A stretch of 64,000 nucleotides of DNA from Rhizobiaceae bacterium (GTDB lineage Bacteria > Pseudomonadota > Alphaproteobacteria > Rhizobiales > Rhizobiaceae): contig JAEPOG010000002.1 in assembly GCA_017643025.1 (NCBI GenBank), forward strand, positions 310,001 to 374,000, given 5' to 3'. A program made the translations under genes and the position numbers. Of the stretch, positions 52,587 to 62,628 are shown piece after piece. Position 1 is the stretch's first letter. The number at the start of each line of letters is the position of its first letter. The notes under the pieces are model-generated. The model saw only the letters and a program-made list of their open reading frames with translations. It was not told the DNA's origin and searched no databases.

Positions 52587-53458
52587 TGGCGCTCTACGAC
52601 TGGATCATCGCGCCATTTGCCGAGTTTGCTTTCATGCAGCGCGCGCTGCTTGGCGCAGTATTGCTGTCGATCAGTGCCTGCCCGGTCGGGGTCTTTCTGA
52701 TGCTTCGCCGTATGAGCCTCACCGGCGACGCGATGGCGCACGCGATCCTGCCGGGCGCCGCCGTCGGCTTCCTGCTCTACGGACTTGAGCTGGTGCCCAT
52801 GACCCTGGGCGGATTGGCCGCCGGCGTCGTCGTGGCCCTTGGCGCCGGTGCTGTGTCGCGACTGACGATCCAGAAGGAAGACGCCTCCCTCGCCGCCTTC
52901 TATCTCATTTCCCTGGCATTCGGCGTGCTCATCGTGTCGATGCGCGGTTCCAATGTCGATCTGATGCATGTGCTGTTCGGCACGGTGCTGGCCCTCAACA
53001 ACGAGGCGTTGACGCTCATAGGCGGGATAGCAGTGGTAACCTTCGTCGGCTTGACGGTGTTCTGGCGCGCGCTGGTGGCCGAATGCCTGGACCCGCTCTT
53101 CCTGCGCTCGGTGTCGCGCCTCGGCCCGCCCGTTCATTTTTTCTTCCTCGGTCTCGTCGTGCTCAATCTTGTCGGCGGGTTCCAGGCGCTTGGAACGCTT
53201 CTTTCGGTCGGCCTAATGATGGTTCCAGCCGCCGCCGCCCGCTTCTGGACGATCCGGGTCGAGCCGATGTGTCTGGTTGCCATCGGGTTCGGTATCGTTT
53301 CCTGCGTCTCGGGGCTGCTGATGTCCTACCACGCCTCGCTGCCTTCCGGTCCTGCGATCATCCTGTCGGCCGGCGCGATTTACGTCGCGTCGATCCTCGT
53401 CGGCCCGCGCGGACTGGTCGCCATGCGCGTCCGGGCCGCAGCCCATCGAACCGCGTGA
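52586..53458 (+). CDS. Zinc ABC transporter permease
   Basis: A 290-residue ABC-3 family permease with about eight hydrophobic segments. RRMSLTGDAMAHAILPGAAVGFLLYG, GTLLSVGLMMVPAAAARFW and the terminal AGAIYVASILVGPRG are ABC-3 landmarks. Its ATG overlaps the ATPase stop by one base (TGATG). Works with the ATP-binding and binding proteins to take up zinc. Confidence 0.9.
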   Translation: MALYDWIIAPFAEFAFMQRALLGAVLLSISACPVGVFLMLRRMSLTGDAMAHAILPGAAVGFLLYGLELVPMTLGGLAAGVVVALGAGAVSRLTIQKEDASLAAFYLISLAFGVLIVSMRGSNVDLMHVLFGTVLALNNEALTLIGGIAVVTFVGLTVFWRALVAECLDPLFLRSVSRLGPPVHFFFLGLVVLNLVGGFQALGTLLSVGLMMVPAAAARFWTIRVEPMCLVAIGFGIVSCVSGLLMSYHASLPSGPAIILSAGAIYVASILVGPRGLVAMRVRAAAHRTA

Positions 53459-53475
53459 CCAATGGGAGCGATCAT

Positions 53476-54489
53476 ATGTCCAGGATGCTGAAGTTCGCCG
53501 CCGCCGTGGGCGCCATAACGTTGTTCCCGGCAGCGCTTGCCCCGGCAGCCGCCGACAACCTGAAGGTCGTCGCCAGTTTCTCGATCATCGCCGACTTCGC
53601 CAGGAATGTTGGCGGCGACCGGATCGAACTGACCACGCTGGTCGGCCCGAACGGTGACGTCCATGTCTACGAACCGCGCCCGGCCGACGCCGCGGCGATC
53701 ACCGGCGCGGATGTCGTGCTGGTCAACGGTCTCCAGTTCGAAGGGTTCCTCCAGCGTCTCGTTGAAGCAAGCGGCGCCACGGCGCCAGTGGTTGAGCTTG
53801 CCAAGGGCAGCGACGTGCTGCGCAGTAAGGCTGGCGATCACGATCACGCGATCGGGGATGGAGACGACCACGACGACCATGCGCATGACGACGAGGAAGA
53901 ACACGCGCATGACGAGGACCATGCGCAAGATGAAGGGGACGGGCATCACCATCGCGGCGAGTTCGACCCGCATGCCTGGCATTCGGTGCACAATGCCGAA
54001 GTCTATGTGAAGAACATCGCCGACGCCTTCTGTGCCGTCGACGCCGCGGGCTGCGATACCTACAAGGCCAATGCGGAAGTCTATGGCGAACAGCTTGAGG
54101 CACTGGAGGAAACGATCAAATCGGCGGTCGCGGATATCCCGCAACCCAAGCGCACGATCATCACGTCGCACGACGCCTTCCGCTACTTCGCGCATGAATT
54201 CGGCTTGAAGTTCCTTGCGCCGGAAGGCGTGTCGACGGAGTCGGAGGCCTCGGCAGGCGATGTTGCAGCGCTGATCAGACAGGTCAGGGAAGACGAAGCT
54301 TCGGCGATTTTCGTGGAGAACATCACCAATCCAAGGCTGATCGAACAGATCGCCAGCGAGACCGGTCTGAAGATCGGTGGCAAGCTTTACTCGGACGCAC
54401 TGTCGGAGGGTGACGGTCCCGCCGCGACCTATATCGAGATGATGCGGCACAACCTGAACACGATCAAAGTCGCAATACTGGGCAGCTGA
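53476..54489 (+). CDS. Zinc ABC transporter substrate-binding protein
   Basis: A 337-residue periplasmic metal binder (cluster A-I). Signal peptide ends APAAA-DN. His63 (NGDVHVYEP), His166 (DPHAWHS), His232 (SHDAF) and Asp307 are the expected metal ligands. Residues 121-159 are a long His/Asp/Glu-rich loop next to the site, the hallmark of ZnuA/AztC-type zinc proteins. GGGAG lies 7 bases before the ATG at 53476. Last gene of the zinc operon. Confidence 0.92.
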   Translation: MSRMLKFAAAVGAITLFPAALAPAAADNLKVVASFSIIADFARNVGGDRIELTTLVGPNGDVHVYEPRPADAAAITGADVVLVNGLQFEGFLQRLVEASGATAPVVELAKGSDVLRSKAGDHDHAIGDGDDHDDHAHDDEEEHAHDEDHAQDEGDGHHHRGEFDPHAWHSVHNAEVYVKNIADAFCAVDAAGCDTYKANAEVYGEQLEALEETIKSAVADIPQPKRTIITSHDAFRYFAHEFGLKFLAPEGVSTESEASAGDVAALIRQVREDEASAIFVENITNPRLIEQIASETGLKIGGKLYSDALSEGDGPAATYIEMMRHNLNTIKVAILGS

Positions 54490-54507
54490 AGACCGCTACA
54501 ACGGGAC

Positions 54508-54530
54508 GGCGGAGACGTCCGCCTTTCTTT
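54508..54530 (+). terminator. Terminator of the zinc operon
   Basis: A 6-bp stem GGCGGA/TCCGCC with a 4-base loop (GACG) followed by TTTCTTT, 18 bases after the binding-protein stop. Confidence 0.7.
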
Positions 54531-55022
54531 CAGCGTGTCTGCGATTTCGGCTACGCGCTTCTTGAGTGCCAACATTATCGGTAACGGCAGGCAAGGCGCC
54601 ACCGCAGTCCTGTGAGGGGCTTATCCGTTCCAAAATCGGACATATGGTGAATCACTGCCCGGCCAGCCGGGCGGGCGTTCAGTAGGCCCAATTCGCGCCT
54701 TGGCGTTAACCATGTTTTCCTTGGTATGACGGGCTTCGCATGGCAAGCCGGCTTGTATTGCAAGCACTTGGCGAGACGCGGCCAACGCCGGCTGGTTAAC
54801 GATATCCCGAAAGCATGACCGGAATTCCACGCTGTCGCGGTGGTTGTCGCGGCCGCCATAATGCGATTAGTTAACGCATAGTAAACGGAAGGACGTCCGC
54901 TGGGGAGGCTTTCCGGGGCCGGAAGATGTCCGTCCGCCCCGACCAACTATCACCCTGTGACGCCTTTGAGTTCTGACCGATGCCCGCGTTTTGTGTGTTG
55001 GCGGGTGCGTACGGGGTAGGTC
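54531..55022 (+). other. Long leader region upstream of the TpsA gene
   Basis: A 492-base gap with no supported gene; a 123-codon minus-strand open frame at 54575-54946 has no family features. It is locally richer in AT and holds three TTAAC elements (54706, 54796 and 54870), the last extended to a near-complete CtrA-type box. The TpsA promoter and a long 5' untranslated leader should lie here. Confidence 0.55.
54870..54885 (+). promoter_or_regulatory. CtrA-like box upstream of TpsA
   Basis: TTAACGCATAGTAAAC matches TTAA-N7-TTAAC at 8 of 9 fixed positions. It lies 138 bases before the TpsA start, with two further TTAAC half-sites 75-165 bases upstream. Inferred only. Confidence 0.4.
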
Positions 55023-58000
55023 ATGCGTAGCCGAGTTCGCGTTCGCGCCAAGGGCGCGGTGGGTACTATTTCCTCGACCAGCTTGCCAGCAGAGCGGCCA
55101 CGGGGACCTCGGTCCTGCAGGAGATGGAGCCGCGACCTTCAGTCGGGCACGGCATTCGCGGCGCTGTTCGCCGTCGGCCTGATCACGGCCATGCCGGCAT
55201 CGCATGCGCAGGAGCTTCCGACAGGCGGCACCGTCACGCATGGCAATGCCACGATCTCGGGATCCGGCAGCAGCCTTCTCATCAACCAGACCTCGGGCAG
55301 CGCCATCGTCAGTTGGGACACGTTCTCGGTCGGCGCCGGTGGCACCACGCATTTCAACAACGGTGCGGGCGCCACGCTCAACCGCGTCGGCGGCAACGTG
55401 CCAAGCAGCATCGACGGATCGCTGACGGCGACCGGCAGCCTCTACCTCGTCAACCCGGCGGGCGTGACGGTGGGCACCGGTGGCGTGGTGGCGACAGGCG
55501 GAACGTTTGCGGCATCGACGCATGACGTGGCCGACGGCGACTTCCTCGATGGCGGCGACACGGTGTTTGCCGGCAGCAGCATGGCGCAGATCATCAATCA
55601 TGGCACCATCTCGTCGGCGATGGGCGATGTCGCGCTGATCGCGCGGCGGGTGGAGAACACGGGCGATATCTCCGCGCCCAACGGCACAGCGGCGCTGCTC
55701 GCAGGCTATGACGTGCTGATGCACGAGACGACCGGGCCGAACGGCAAGTTCGCCGTTCGCGTGGGAGGCTCGGACACCGAGGCCGTCAATACCGGCACCA
55801 TCAACGCCGCGGAAGCCGAACTGCGCGCCAATGGCGGCAATGTGCTGGCGCTTGCCGGCAACACGCGGGGCGTGGTGAAGGCGACGGGCGTTGCGCGCAG
55901 CGGCGGCCGCATCTTCCTGACGGCCGGCGGCGGCAAGGTGCAAACGTCGGGCCGCGTCACGGCGCGGCGGCGGGTTTCTTCAGGCAGTACTCAGCAGAGC
56001 GGCGGCGAGGTGTTCATCAACGCCGACACGGTGCTGGCCTCGGGCCATATCGACGTGTCTGGGTTGGGCGCAGCCGGCGGCAATATCGACATCGGCGGCC
56101 GCGACATCGCGCTTACAAGCGCGACACTCGACGCCTCGGGCGACACAGGCGGCGGGCGCATTCGCGTCGGCGGCGCGTTCCAGGGGGGCGATTTCGGCGA
56201 GGCGACGACGGCTGATTCAACGAGCATCGATGCCGACACGCTTCTGGTAGCGGCGGCAACCGATAGCGGAAATGGCGGCGAGCTGGTCGTGTGGGGAACG
56301 GACAGTGTCCGGTTTCACGGAACCATCAACACTCTGGGTGGCGATGGCGGCTCCGTCGAAGTGTCGACCAAGGGCACCGGGGTGATCGATGGCGACGCCC
56401 GGACGCTCAACCTTTTGATCGATCCAGGTGATGTGTGCATTACCACCGCCGGAACCTCCGGCTGCGCGGCGGGCGCGGTTGAAGTGGCGAGTTCAGCATT
56501 GACAAGCGTGCTCAATGCGGGCGGCACGGCGACGGTCAACACCGATGTTGCCGGTACCAGCGGTACGGGCAGGGTCGACTTCGGCGGCGGTGGCAACATT
56601 GCTGTCAACAACAATACCGGCACGATGGGTACATTCATCATCCATGCCGCCGACACTATACATACGCAGCAGGTCGGGTTTCTCAGCAACGGAACGACCG
56701 GCACGAACTACGAATGGTACGCGGGCAGCACCTCGACGGGGACCCCTGTGGCCTCGGCCGACATCGTCCAGGGCGGCCAAGTCTTCAATTCGGGTGGCGG
56801 CCATGTGATCCGCGATGCCGCCGACGACATTTCGATCAACGATCCCCTGCGGACCGGCGGGGGCGCGGTGACGCTGATCGCGCGCGGCGGCGACGGCGGA
56901 TCGACCGTCACTATCGGCGAATTCGGGAATACCGCTGACGATCACATCGACACCACCGACGGCGCCGGCAATGCGGGAATCGTGACAATCACCTCCGACA
57001 ACGTGGCGTTCAGCGGCACGGCGGACCCAGTCATCGACGCAGACGGCGTCGGCGGAGAGATCATATTCGCCCGTTCGAGCAACGGCACGATCTCGGTCGG
57101 CGACGATAATGGCGGGCTCGTTATCTCCCAGGCAATGCTCGATGTCATGCAGGCCCCGTCGATCGCCTTCGGCGGCACAACGACGGCAGCCGGGGTGACG
57201 GTAGACAACGCTGATCTATCGGCTTTCGATGCGACCGGGATCACCACTGCAAGCGGCGGCTCTGTCACCTTCTCCGGCGTGAATACCAGCGCGGCGATGA
57301 CGACGCAAAGCGCTTCGCTGACGATCGGCGGCACCGTAACGTCCGGCGGAAGCGACCTCAGCTTCGCGACCGACGAAGCAGCGATCAACGCCGCCGTAAA
57401 CGCCGGCGCGGGCGTGGTTTCCATACAGAATGCCTCGGCCGGACGGACGATCGACATGGGCACGGAGACGGCCGGCAGCCTGAGCCTGACTGACGCCGAA
57501 CTCGACTTCATTACCGCCGGAATGCTGCGTATCGGCAGCGCCGGTGCAGGCTCGATCTCGATCACCAATTCGATCAGCCCGGCCAACACCAGCATCCTTT
57601 CGCTGACCACCGGCGACCAGATTCTCGATGATCATAACCTGAACGCCGCCGACATCGTTGTCGCCAATCTGGCGCTCCGTGCGGTCAACGGCATTGCCGA
57701 CAATGACGGGCTCGACACTGAAGTCGAGACGCTGGCTGTGCTGAACACCACGGATAACTCCGTTTCGGTCCTCGAAAGAAGCTCCGGCGGAAGCCTGACC
57801 ATTGGAACTGTCGACGGTCTTACGGGTGTCGTGAACCAGGGCTCCGGCCCGCATCCCGGCCAACGGTCGATCCAGATCGAGACCAATGACGGCGACCTGA
57901 CCGTTGCGGCCGGCAGCGAAGTGACTTCGTCCCATGGCGGCATATACTTGGTTGCGCAGCACCAAAATGGCGGCACCGGCGATCGCCTGTTCACTAACAA

Positions 58001-61000
58001 CGGTGCCATCACGATGGAGGGTGGAAACGGTCGGATCGAGATCATCGCCAACAACATGAATCTCGGCTCCGTGGCCGGCGGCAGCTCCATATCGTCCCTG
58101 AACGGGTCCCGGATTGTGCTTTCGGACGATCCGTCCAGCCTGTCGACCATCGCGATCAATCTCGGCGGTGCGGACGGTGTGAACACGCTCGGCCTGACTC
58201 AAACCGAACTGGCGACCGTGTCCACGTCCGGCGTGCTGCAGATCGGGCATGCAGGCTCCGGCGATATCACCGCCTCAGGCGCCATCGATTTCGATGCGGC
58301 CAACGTTGAGACACTCTCCCTTCAGACCGGCGGCGCGGTTTTGGATGGAAACCAGATTACGTTTGATCCGATCACAGTCGCGAACCTTGCCATCAGGGCT
58401 GGAAACGGAATCGGCTCCGCTGCCGATGATCTCGACCTTGTTGTCAGCAACCTCGCCTTCTCGAATGCGGCGGGCGTGGTCAACGTTGAAAACGCGGCAC
58501 CACTCACAATTGCGGCGGTCGACGGGCTAAGCAATTCGGACAATAGCGGTACGACGACGACTCTGATCGCGGGGCTCGGCATTCTCCAAGCGCTCAATAT
58601 CGACGTCGACATATCGAGTGCAGGGGCGGCCCTGTTTACTGGCGATTCAATCGTGGTCGGTTCTGACGTCGATATCACAGCAGCTTCGGCCGATTTCGAC
58701 GCGGACTCGATTGCGCTCAACGGCAACGGCGTGACGACGGCCGGCGATCAGGACTACCGGGGAGCGGTAACGCTGGGTGCCGACAATGTACTGACCAGCA
58801 GCGCATCAGGCGCGATCAACTTCGAAAGTACTGTGGACGGTGGATCGGGCCTGACCGTTAACACTGCGGGTAACACCACATTTGTCGGCGCGGTGGGAGG
58901 CACGACCCAGCTCGCCGGCCTGACCACGGATGCGGGCGGAACCACCTTCGTCAATGGCGGCCTTGTTGCGACAACGGGGACCCAAACCTTCAATGATCAG
59001 GTCTCTGTTGCTGGTACCGTGTTCGCCTCGACCGGCGGCAGCCTTACCTTCGGCGCCGGCATCACGACGACACTGCCCGACAGTTCGTTATGGCTGCTGG
59101 CTGCTGATGACATCGATATCGGCGGAGATGTTCAGTGGGACGGGACCGGCGACGTGACTCTCGTCGCCGGCTGGAATGCCGCGACAGACGGTTCGACCGG
59201 CTGGACGATCGGCAGCACGACGGCCGACACGACACTCCTCGACGACGCCGGCAATTTCGGGCAGGGCACTGGCGACATCAGCATCGGCACGACCGCCCAA
59301 ACGGCGGGCGTTTCGGTTGGGTCGCGCGACGGAACGACGACAGCGCTGGCCCAGAACATGTACCTCGCGAGTTCGACCTCCGACGACGGATACGCCCAGC
59401 TGGGTTTCCGCGGTGCCGCGACCGGCGACATCGCCGTTGTGCTGACAGAGGATCTGACGACACTGACGGGCGCGGGTTTGCGCTCGTTCGTGCAGATCGG
59501 CCACGGCGGCCATAACGATGACAATGACCACTCCGGCGACATTTCGATCGACGTAGGCGAGGGCGTGCTGCTCAGCGGCGGCGGTAACACCCAATCCTAC
59601 GGACTGTTCGGCCATGGCGGCTACGGTTCCGATGGCGCTAAGTCGGGCGCTATCGATCTGACGATAGGAGGAATACTCACGGTTTCCGGCGGCGCGGGAA
59701 CCGATGCATTCGCCCAGATCGGCCATGGCGACATTTCCGGCAATTCCTCCGGCACACGCATGGGCGACATTTCGGCGATCGTCGGCGGCCGGACGAATTT
59801 CACCACGAGCTCCGGCAGCTACTGGTTCGGGCATGCGACCTCGACCGGCGGCGGTATCTCGAATGCCAACGTCGCGCTCGTCACCAATGGCCTGTCCTTC
59901 GCCGGGCTTGCTCCCGCAACCGGCCCGACCGCAGCGAGCGGCGATTTTGCTCAGATGATCCGCAACAATCTGACCGGAGGCGATGTGCTGATCGCAAATC
60001 GCCTGGCGCAGATCGTCGATGCCGACTCCGGCAACCCCGATTACCTCGACGACATCATCTTTTTTGGCGCCGATGCCGACTATGTTGTTGAAAGCGACAA
60101 CAGCATCTTCTTCGCAGCTACCGGCGAGGTCAGTTTCGAGCATGGACTACAGATCGATGGCACGGGCGGGATAAACCTCGTCGCCGGCTGGGACGGAACA
60201 ACCGGTCTCGATCTGACCGGGGTCCCCGCATTGTCCATGACCGACATCGAGGCAGCCGGCGCCTTCGGCAGTTCAACGGGTTCGGAGGGCGACAACGGCG
60301 ATATCAATATCCGCGAGTTCAATCCGACAGGTCGCATCCTGGTGGGTTCGTGGATGGGTGACATCCATGCGCTGGCGCACGATCTCGAGGTAACGGCAGG
60401 CCCGGCCGACAGTGCGGAGTCGCGTCTTGGCGCCTGGCCGCAGGCAAATGTCGATATTGACAGCGACATACGGATCGTCGTGAAGGACGATGTTCTCGTT
60501 GTCGGCGGTGGTGGCGACAGGTCCATAGCCGCGATCGGCCACGGTTTCGGCGACGGCTTCGGAAACGTCTCGGGTGACATCACGATCCTCGGCGAGAACG
60601 ACGCCAACGACAACGAGATCGTGGTTGCCGGCGGCGACGGCGAGTTCTCGGTCGCGCGCATCGGGCATGATTCTCTCGGCGGCGAGGCGCATGGCTATAT
60701 CCTGCTGCGAGGCGAGGACATTTCCGTCGAAGGCGGCAGCGACGATGATGCGTTCGCCCAGATCGGCCATATAGGCGAATTGGTTACGGGCAAACTCGAC
60801 ATCGAAGCCACGAATGACCTGGAAGTACTGGGCGGTTCCGATGACGACGCTCATGCGCAGATCGGCCACAAATCGGCATCGGCGGCGGGTGATCTCACGG
60901 TCACCGTTGGGGGCAATCTCGCGATCATTGGCGGCGATGACGAATTCACATTCGCACAGATCGGCCATATAGGCGAAACGGCGACCGGAAGCATCGACAT

Positions 61001-62543
61001 TGATGTCGCCGGTCTCGCGATCCTGCTCGGCGGCTTCGACGAGGTCGCCGATGCGCAGATCGGTCACGACGCGGAGGACCTTGCTTCCGGTGCAATCGAT
61101 TTCACGGTCGGCGGACCGCTGATCATCGCGGCTCTGACGGAAGACGCCTTCGCCTATGTCGGCCATTCGGGCGGCACCAACGCCACCGGCAATATCACTG
61201 TCGATGTCGGCGGCAGCCTGATCATGGGCACGATTGGTGAGGACACGGTTGCGCAGATCGGCCATATCGCCGACGCCGACAACACAGGCGACACGACGGT
61301 CGACGTCGATGGAGCCATCTTCCTCGGAAATGTGGCCGACGGCTCGTACAGCAAGATCGGTCACGGCAACTGGAATTCCGACGGCGCTCTAGCAGGCAAT
61401 ATCGACGTGACTTCCGTCGGTCCGATCATGCTCTATGGCGGCCTGTTCGGCGACAGCTTCGCCCAGTTCGGCCATGGCGATCCATTTGGTTTTTCCGGCG
61501 GCACACGCCAGGGCGACATCACCGTCATCACCGACGGCGAGATGACACTCGATGACGGCCTCGCCGGCGGCTCGCTTGCGTGGATCGGTCACGGGACGGG
61601 AACCGCGGGCGGCGTCTCCGACGCCAACGTCTTCCTGCAGGCGTTCGGCTTCGACCGCGATCTGCTGAGCACAGTGCCGGCGGGCGATCTCGGCCGGTTC
61701 AACAAGGACATTCTCGAAGCCGATATCGTGAGCGGTGACTTCACGCTGATCGCGACGGGTACAGGCCTGCTGGTGGAGGACCCGATCTACAACTCACCGT
61801 TCCAGGTGCTGATGTCGGTGAACAACGACATGGTGCTGGATACGAACGCCATTTTCGTTAACTCGGGCACGGGCGACATCATCCTGGCCGCGGGCGGCGA
61901 CTTCCACAACGATACGGGTACGCTGACGCCCTTCACGACCGGCGGCCGCTGGCTGGTCTATTCGACGCGGCCGGACAACAACCGCAACGATCTGGAGATC
62001 ACCAACTGGGATTTCCTGCGTTATTCGACGACCTTCGACCTCAACAATCCGCTGGTGGGAACCGGCAACGGGCTGGTCTACAGCGTCACCCCGGTTGTGA
62101 ACTTCACCGTTTCGGATGAGACGATAGCCTTTGGCCAGACGCCTGCGCCAACGTTGTCACAAATCCTTGCCGTAAACGGCATCAGCGTCGACCCGCTGGC
62201 TTTCGGCCTGGGCATCAACCCGGCCACGGCGGATACTGCAATTGCAACGTCCGTCGTACTCAACGGGTTCGGCAATCCGCTTCCGGGCTTCTATTCCGGC
62301 GGCCTTACCACGCAAAACGAGTTCCTGCCCTATTTCGGTATGGCCTTCACAATCGATCCGGGCGATCTGACAGTGACGGGAACGACGACGCCAACCACCG
62401 GCAATCCGATCTCCACATCGACCAATTCCGGCGTCGGCGGGATGTGCGCCTTCCGCAGCGACGATGAAGATCCCGAAGAAGAGGGTCCGGCCTTCGACAG
62501 GATCATCGAATTGTGCGGGATTATCGAATCGGATAGGGACTGA
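55023..62543 (+). CDS. Two-partner secretion exoprotein (TpsA, filamentous hemagglutinin N-terminal domain)
   Basis: A 2506-residue secreted adhesin-like protein. A long basic N-terminus (1-63) ends in a signal peptide cleaved near ASHA-QE, as with extended signals of TpsA proteins; GGGGTAGG precedes the ATG. The TPS domain (about 64-330) carries ISGSGSSLLINQTS, FNNGAGATLNRV and GSLYLVNPAGV, the region recognised by TpsB. The rest is glycine-, serine- and aspartate-rich, expected to form a long beta-helix, with a repeat region at 1491-2190. The C-terminal 150 residues (about 2350-2500) resemble an MBG-like module and two Cys flank the acidic DDEDPEEEGP. TpsB follows 85 bases later. Confidence 0.9.
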   Translation: MRSRVRVRAKGAVGTISSTSLPAERPRGPRSCRRWSRDLQSGTAFAALFAVGLITAMPASHAQELPTGGTVTHGNATISGSGSSLLINQTSGSAIVSWDTFSVGAGGTTHFNNGAGATLNRVGGNVPSSIDGSLTATGSLYLVNPAGVTVGTGGVVATGGTFAASTHDVADGDFLDGGDTVFAGSSMAQIINHGTISSAMGDVALIARRVENTGDISAPNGTAALLAGYDVLMHETTGPNGKFAVRVGGSDTEAVNTGTINAAEAELRANGGNVLALAGNTRGVVKATGVARSGGRIFLTAGGGKVQTSGRVTARRRVSSGSTQQSGGEVFINADTVLASGHIDVSGLGAAGGNIDIGGRDIALTSATLDASGDTGGGRIRVGGAFQGGDFGEATTADSTSIDADTLLVAAATDSGNGGELVVWGTDSVRFHGTINTLGGDGGSVEVSTKGTGVIDGDARTLNLLIDPGDVCITTAGTSGCAAGAVEVASSALTSVLNAGGTATVNTDVAGTSGTGRVDFGGGGNIAVNNNTGTMGTFIIHAADTIHTQQVGFLSNGTTGTNYEWYAGSTSTGTPVASADIVQGGQVFNSGGGHVIRDAADDISINDPLRTGGGAVTLIARGGDGGSTVTIGEFGNTADDHIDTTDGAGNAGIVTITSDNVAFSGTADPVIDADGVGGEIIFARSSNGTISVGDDNGGLVISQAMLDVMQAPSIAFGGTTTAAGVTVDNADLSAFDATGITTASGGSVTFSGVNTSAAMTTQSASLTIGGTVTSGGSDLSFATDEAAINAAVNAGAGVVSIQNASAGRTIDMGTETAGSLSLTDAELDFITAGMLRIGSAGAGSISITNSISPANTSILSLTTGDQILDDHNLNAADIVVANLALRAVNGIADNDGLDTEVETLAVLNTTDNSVSVLERSSGGSLTIGTVDGLTGVVNQGSGPHPGQRSIQIETNDGDLTVAAGSEVTSSHGGIYLVAQHQNGGTGDRLFTNNGAITMEGGNGRIEIIANNMNLGSVAGGSSISSLNGSRIVLSDDPSSLSTIAINLGGADGVNTLGLTQTELATVSTSGVLQIGHAGSGDITASGAIDFDAANVETLSLQTGGAVLDGNQITFDPITVANLAIRAGNGIGSAADDLDLVVSNLAFSNAAGVVNVENAAPLTIAAVDGLSNSDNSGTTTTLIAGLGILQALNIDVDISSAGAALFTGDSIVVGSDVDITAASADFDADSIALNGNGVTTAGDQDYRGAVTLGADNVLTSSASGAINFESTVDGGSGLTVNTAGNTTFVGAVGGTTQLAGLTTDAGGTTFVNGGLVATTGTQTFNDQVSVAGTVFASTGGSLTFGAGITTTLPDSSLWLLAADDIDIGGDVQWDGTGDVTLVAGWNAATDGSTGWTIGSTTADTTLLDDAGNFGQGTGDISIGTTAQTAGVSVGSRDGTTTALAQNMYLASSTSDDGYAQLGFRGAATGDIAVVLTEDLTTLTGAGLRSFVQIGHGGHNDDNDHSGDISIDVGEGVLLSGGGNTQSYGLFGHGGYGSDGAKSGAIDLTIGGILTVSGGAGTDAFAQIGHGDISGNSSGTRMGDISAIVGGRTNFTTSSGSYWFGHATSTGGGISNANVALVTNGLSFAGLAPATGPTAASGDFAQMIRNNLTGGDVLIANRLAQIVDADSGNPDYLDDIIFFGADADYVVESDNSIFFAATGEVSFEHGLQIDGTGGINLVAGWDGTTGLDLTGVPALSMTDIEAAGAFGSSTGSEGDNGDINIREFNPTGRILVGSWMGDIHALAHDLEVTAGPADSAESRLGAWPQANVDIDSDIRIVVKDDVLVVGGGGDRSIAAIGHGFGDGFGNVSGDITILGENDANDNEIVVAGGDGEFSVARIGHDSLGGEAHGYILLRGEDISVEGGSDDDAFAQIGHIGELVTGKLDIEATNDLEVLGGSDDDAHAQIGHKSASAAGDLTVTVGGNLAIIGGDDEFTFAQIGHIGETATGSIDIDVAGLAILLGGFDEVADAQIGHDAEDLASGAIDFTVGGPLIIAALTEDAFAYVGHSGGTNATGNITVDVGGSLIMGTIGEDTVAQIGHIADADNTGDTTVDVDGAIFLGNVADGSYSKIGHGNWNSDGALAGNIDVTSVGPIMLYGGLFGDSFAQFGHGDPFGFSGGTRQGDITVITDGEMTLDDGLAGGSLAWIGHGTGTAGGVSDANVFLQAFGFDRDLLSTVPAGDLGRFNKDILEADIVSGDFTLIATGTGLLVEDPIYNSPFQVLMSVNNDMVLDTNAIFVNSGTGDIILAAGGDFHNDTGTLTPFTTGGRWLVYSTRPDNNRNDLEITNWDFLRYSTTFDLNNPLVGTGNGLVYSVTPVVNFTVSDETIAFGQTPAPTLSQILAVNGISVDPLAFGLGINPATADTAIATSVVLNGFGNPLPGFYSGGLTTQNEFLPYFGMAFTIDPGDLTVTGTTTPTTGNPISTSTNSGVGGMCAFRSDDEDPEEEGPAFDRIIELCGIIESDRD
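59493..61592 (+). repeat. Coding repeat region with 15 '[IFV]GH' motifs in TpsA
   Basis: Between residues 1491 and 2190 the motif x-[IFV]-G-H occurs 15 times, most often as AQIGHxG, usually preceded by a Gly-Gly-acidic run (GGSDDDAFAQIGHIGE) and followed by GDI-type strands (TGKLDIEATNDL). Typical spacing is 30-45 residues, with one gap of about 235 residues in the middle. Spacing of this order would fit one or two turns of a beta-helix. The two halves begin with the same LVAGW segment, indicating duplication of a larger module. Confidence 0.8.
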
Positions 62544-62628
62544 TTCAGGTAGTGAATCTTAGTAAGTCAGTAACCATAAGGAGGGTATTCGGCCCTGAAA
62601 TCCTAACCACTTTCGAAGCGGAGAGCCG

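Noticed and set aside
54575..54946. 123-codon minus-strand frame in the TpsA leader
   Set aside because: No family features or ribosome binding site; the region is better explained as promoter and leader.
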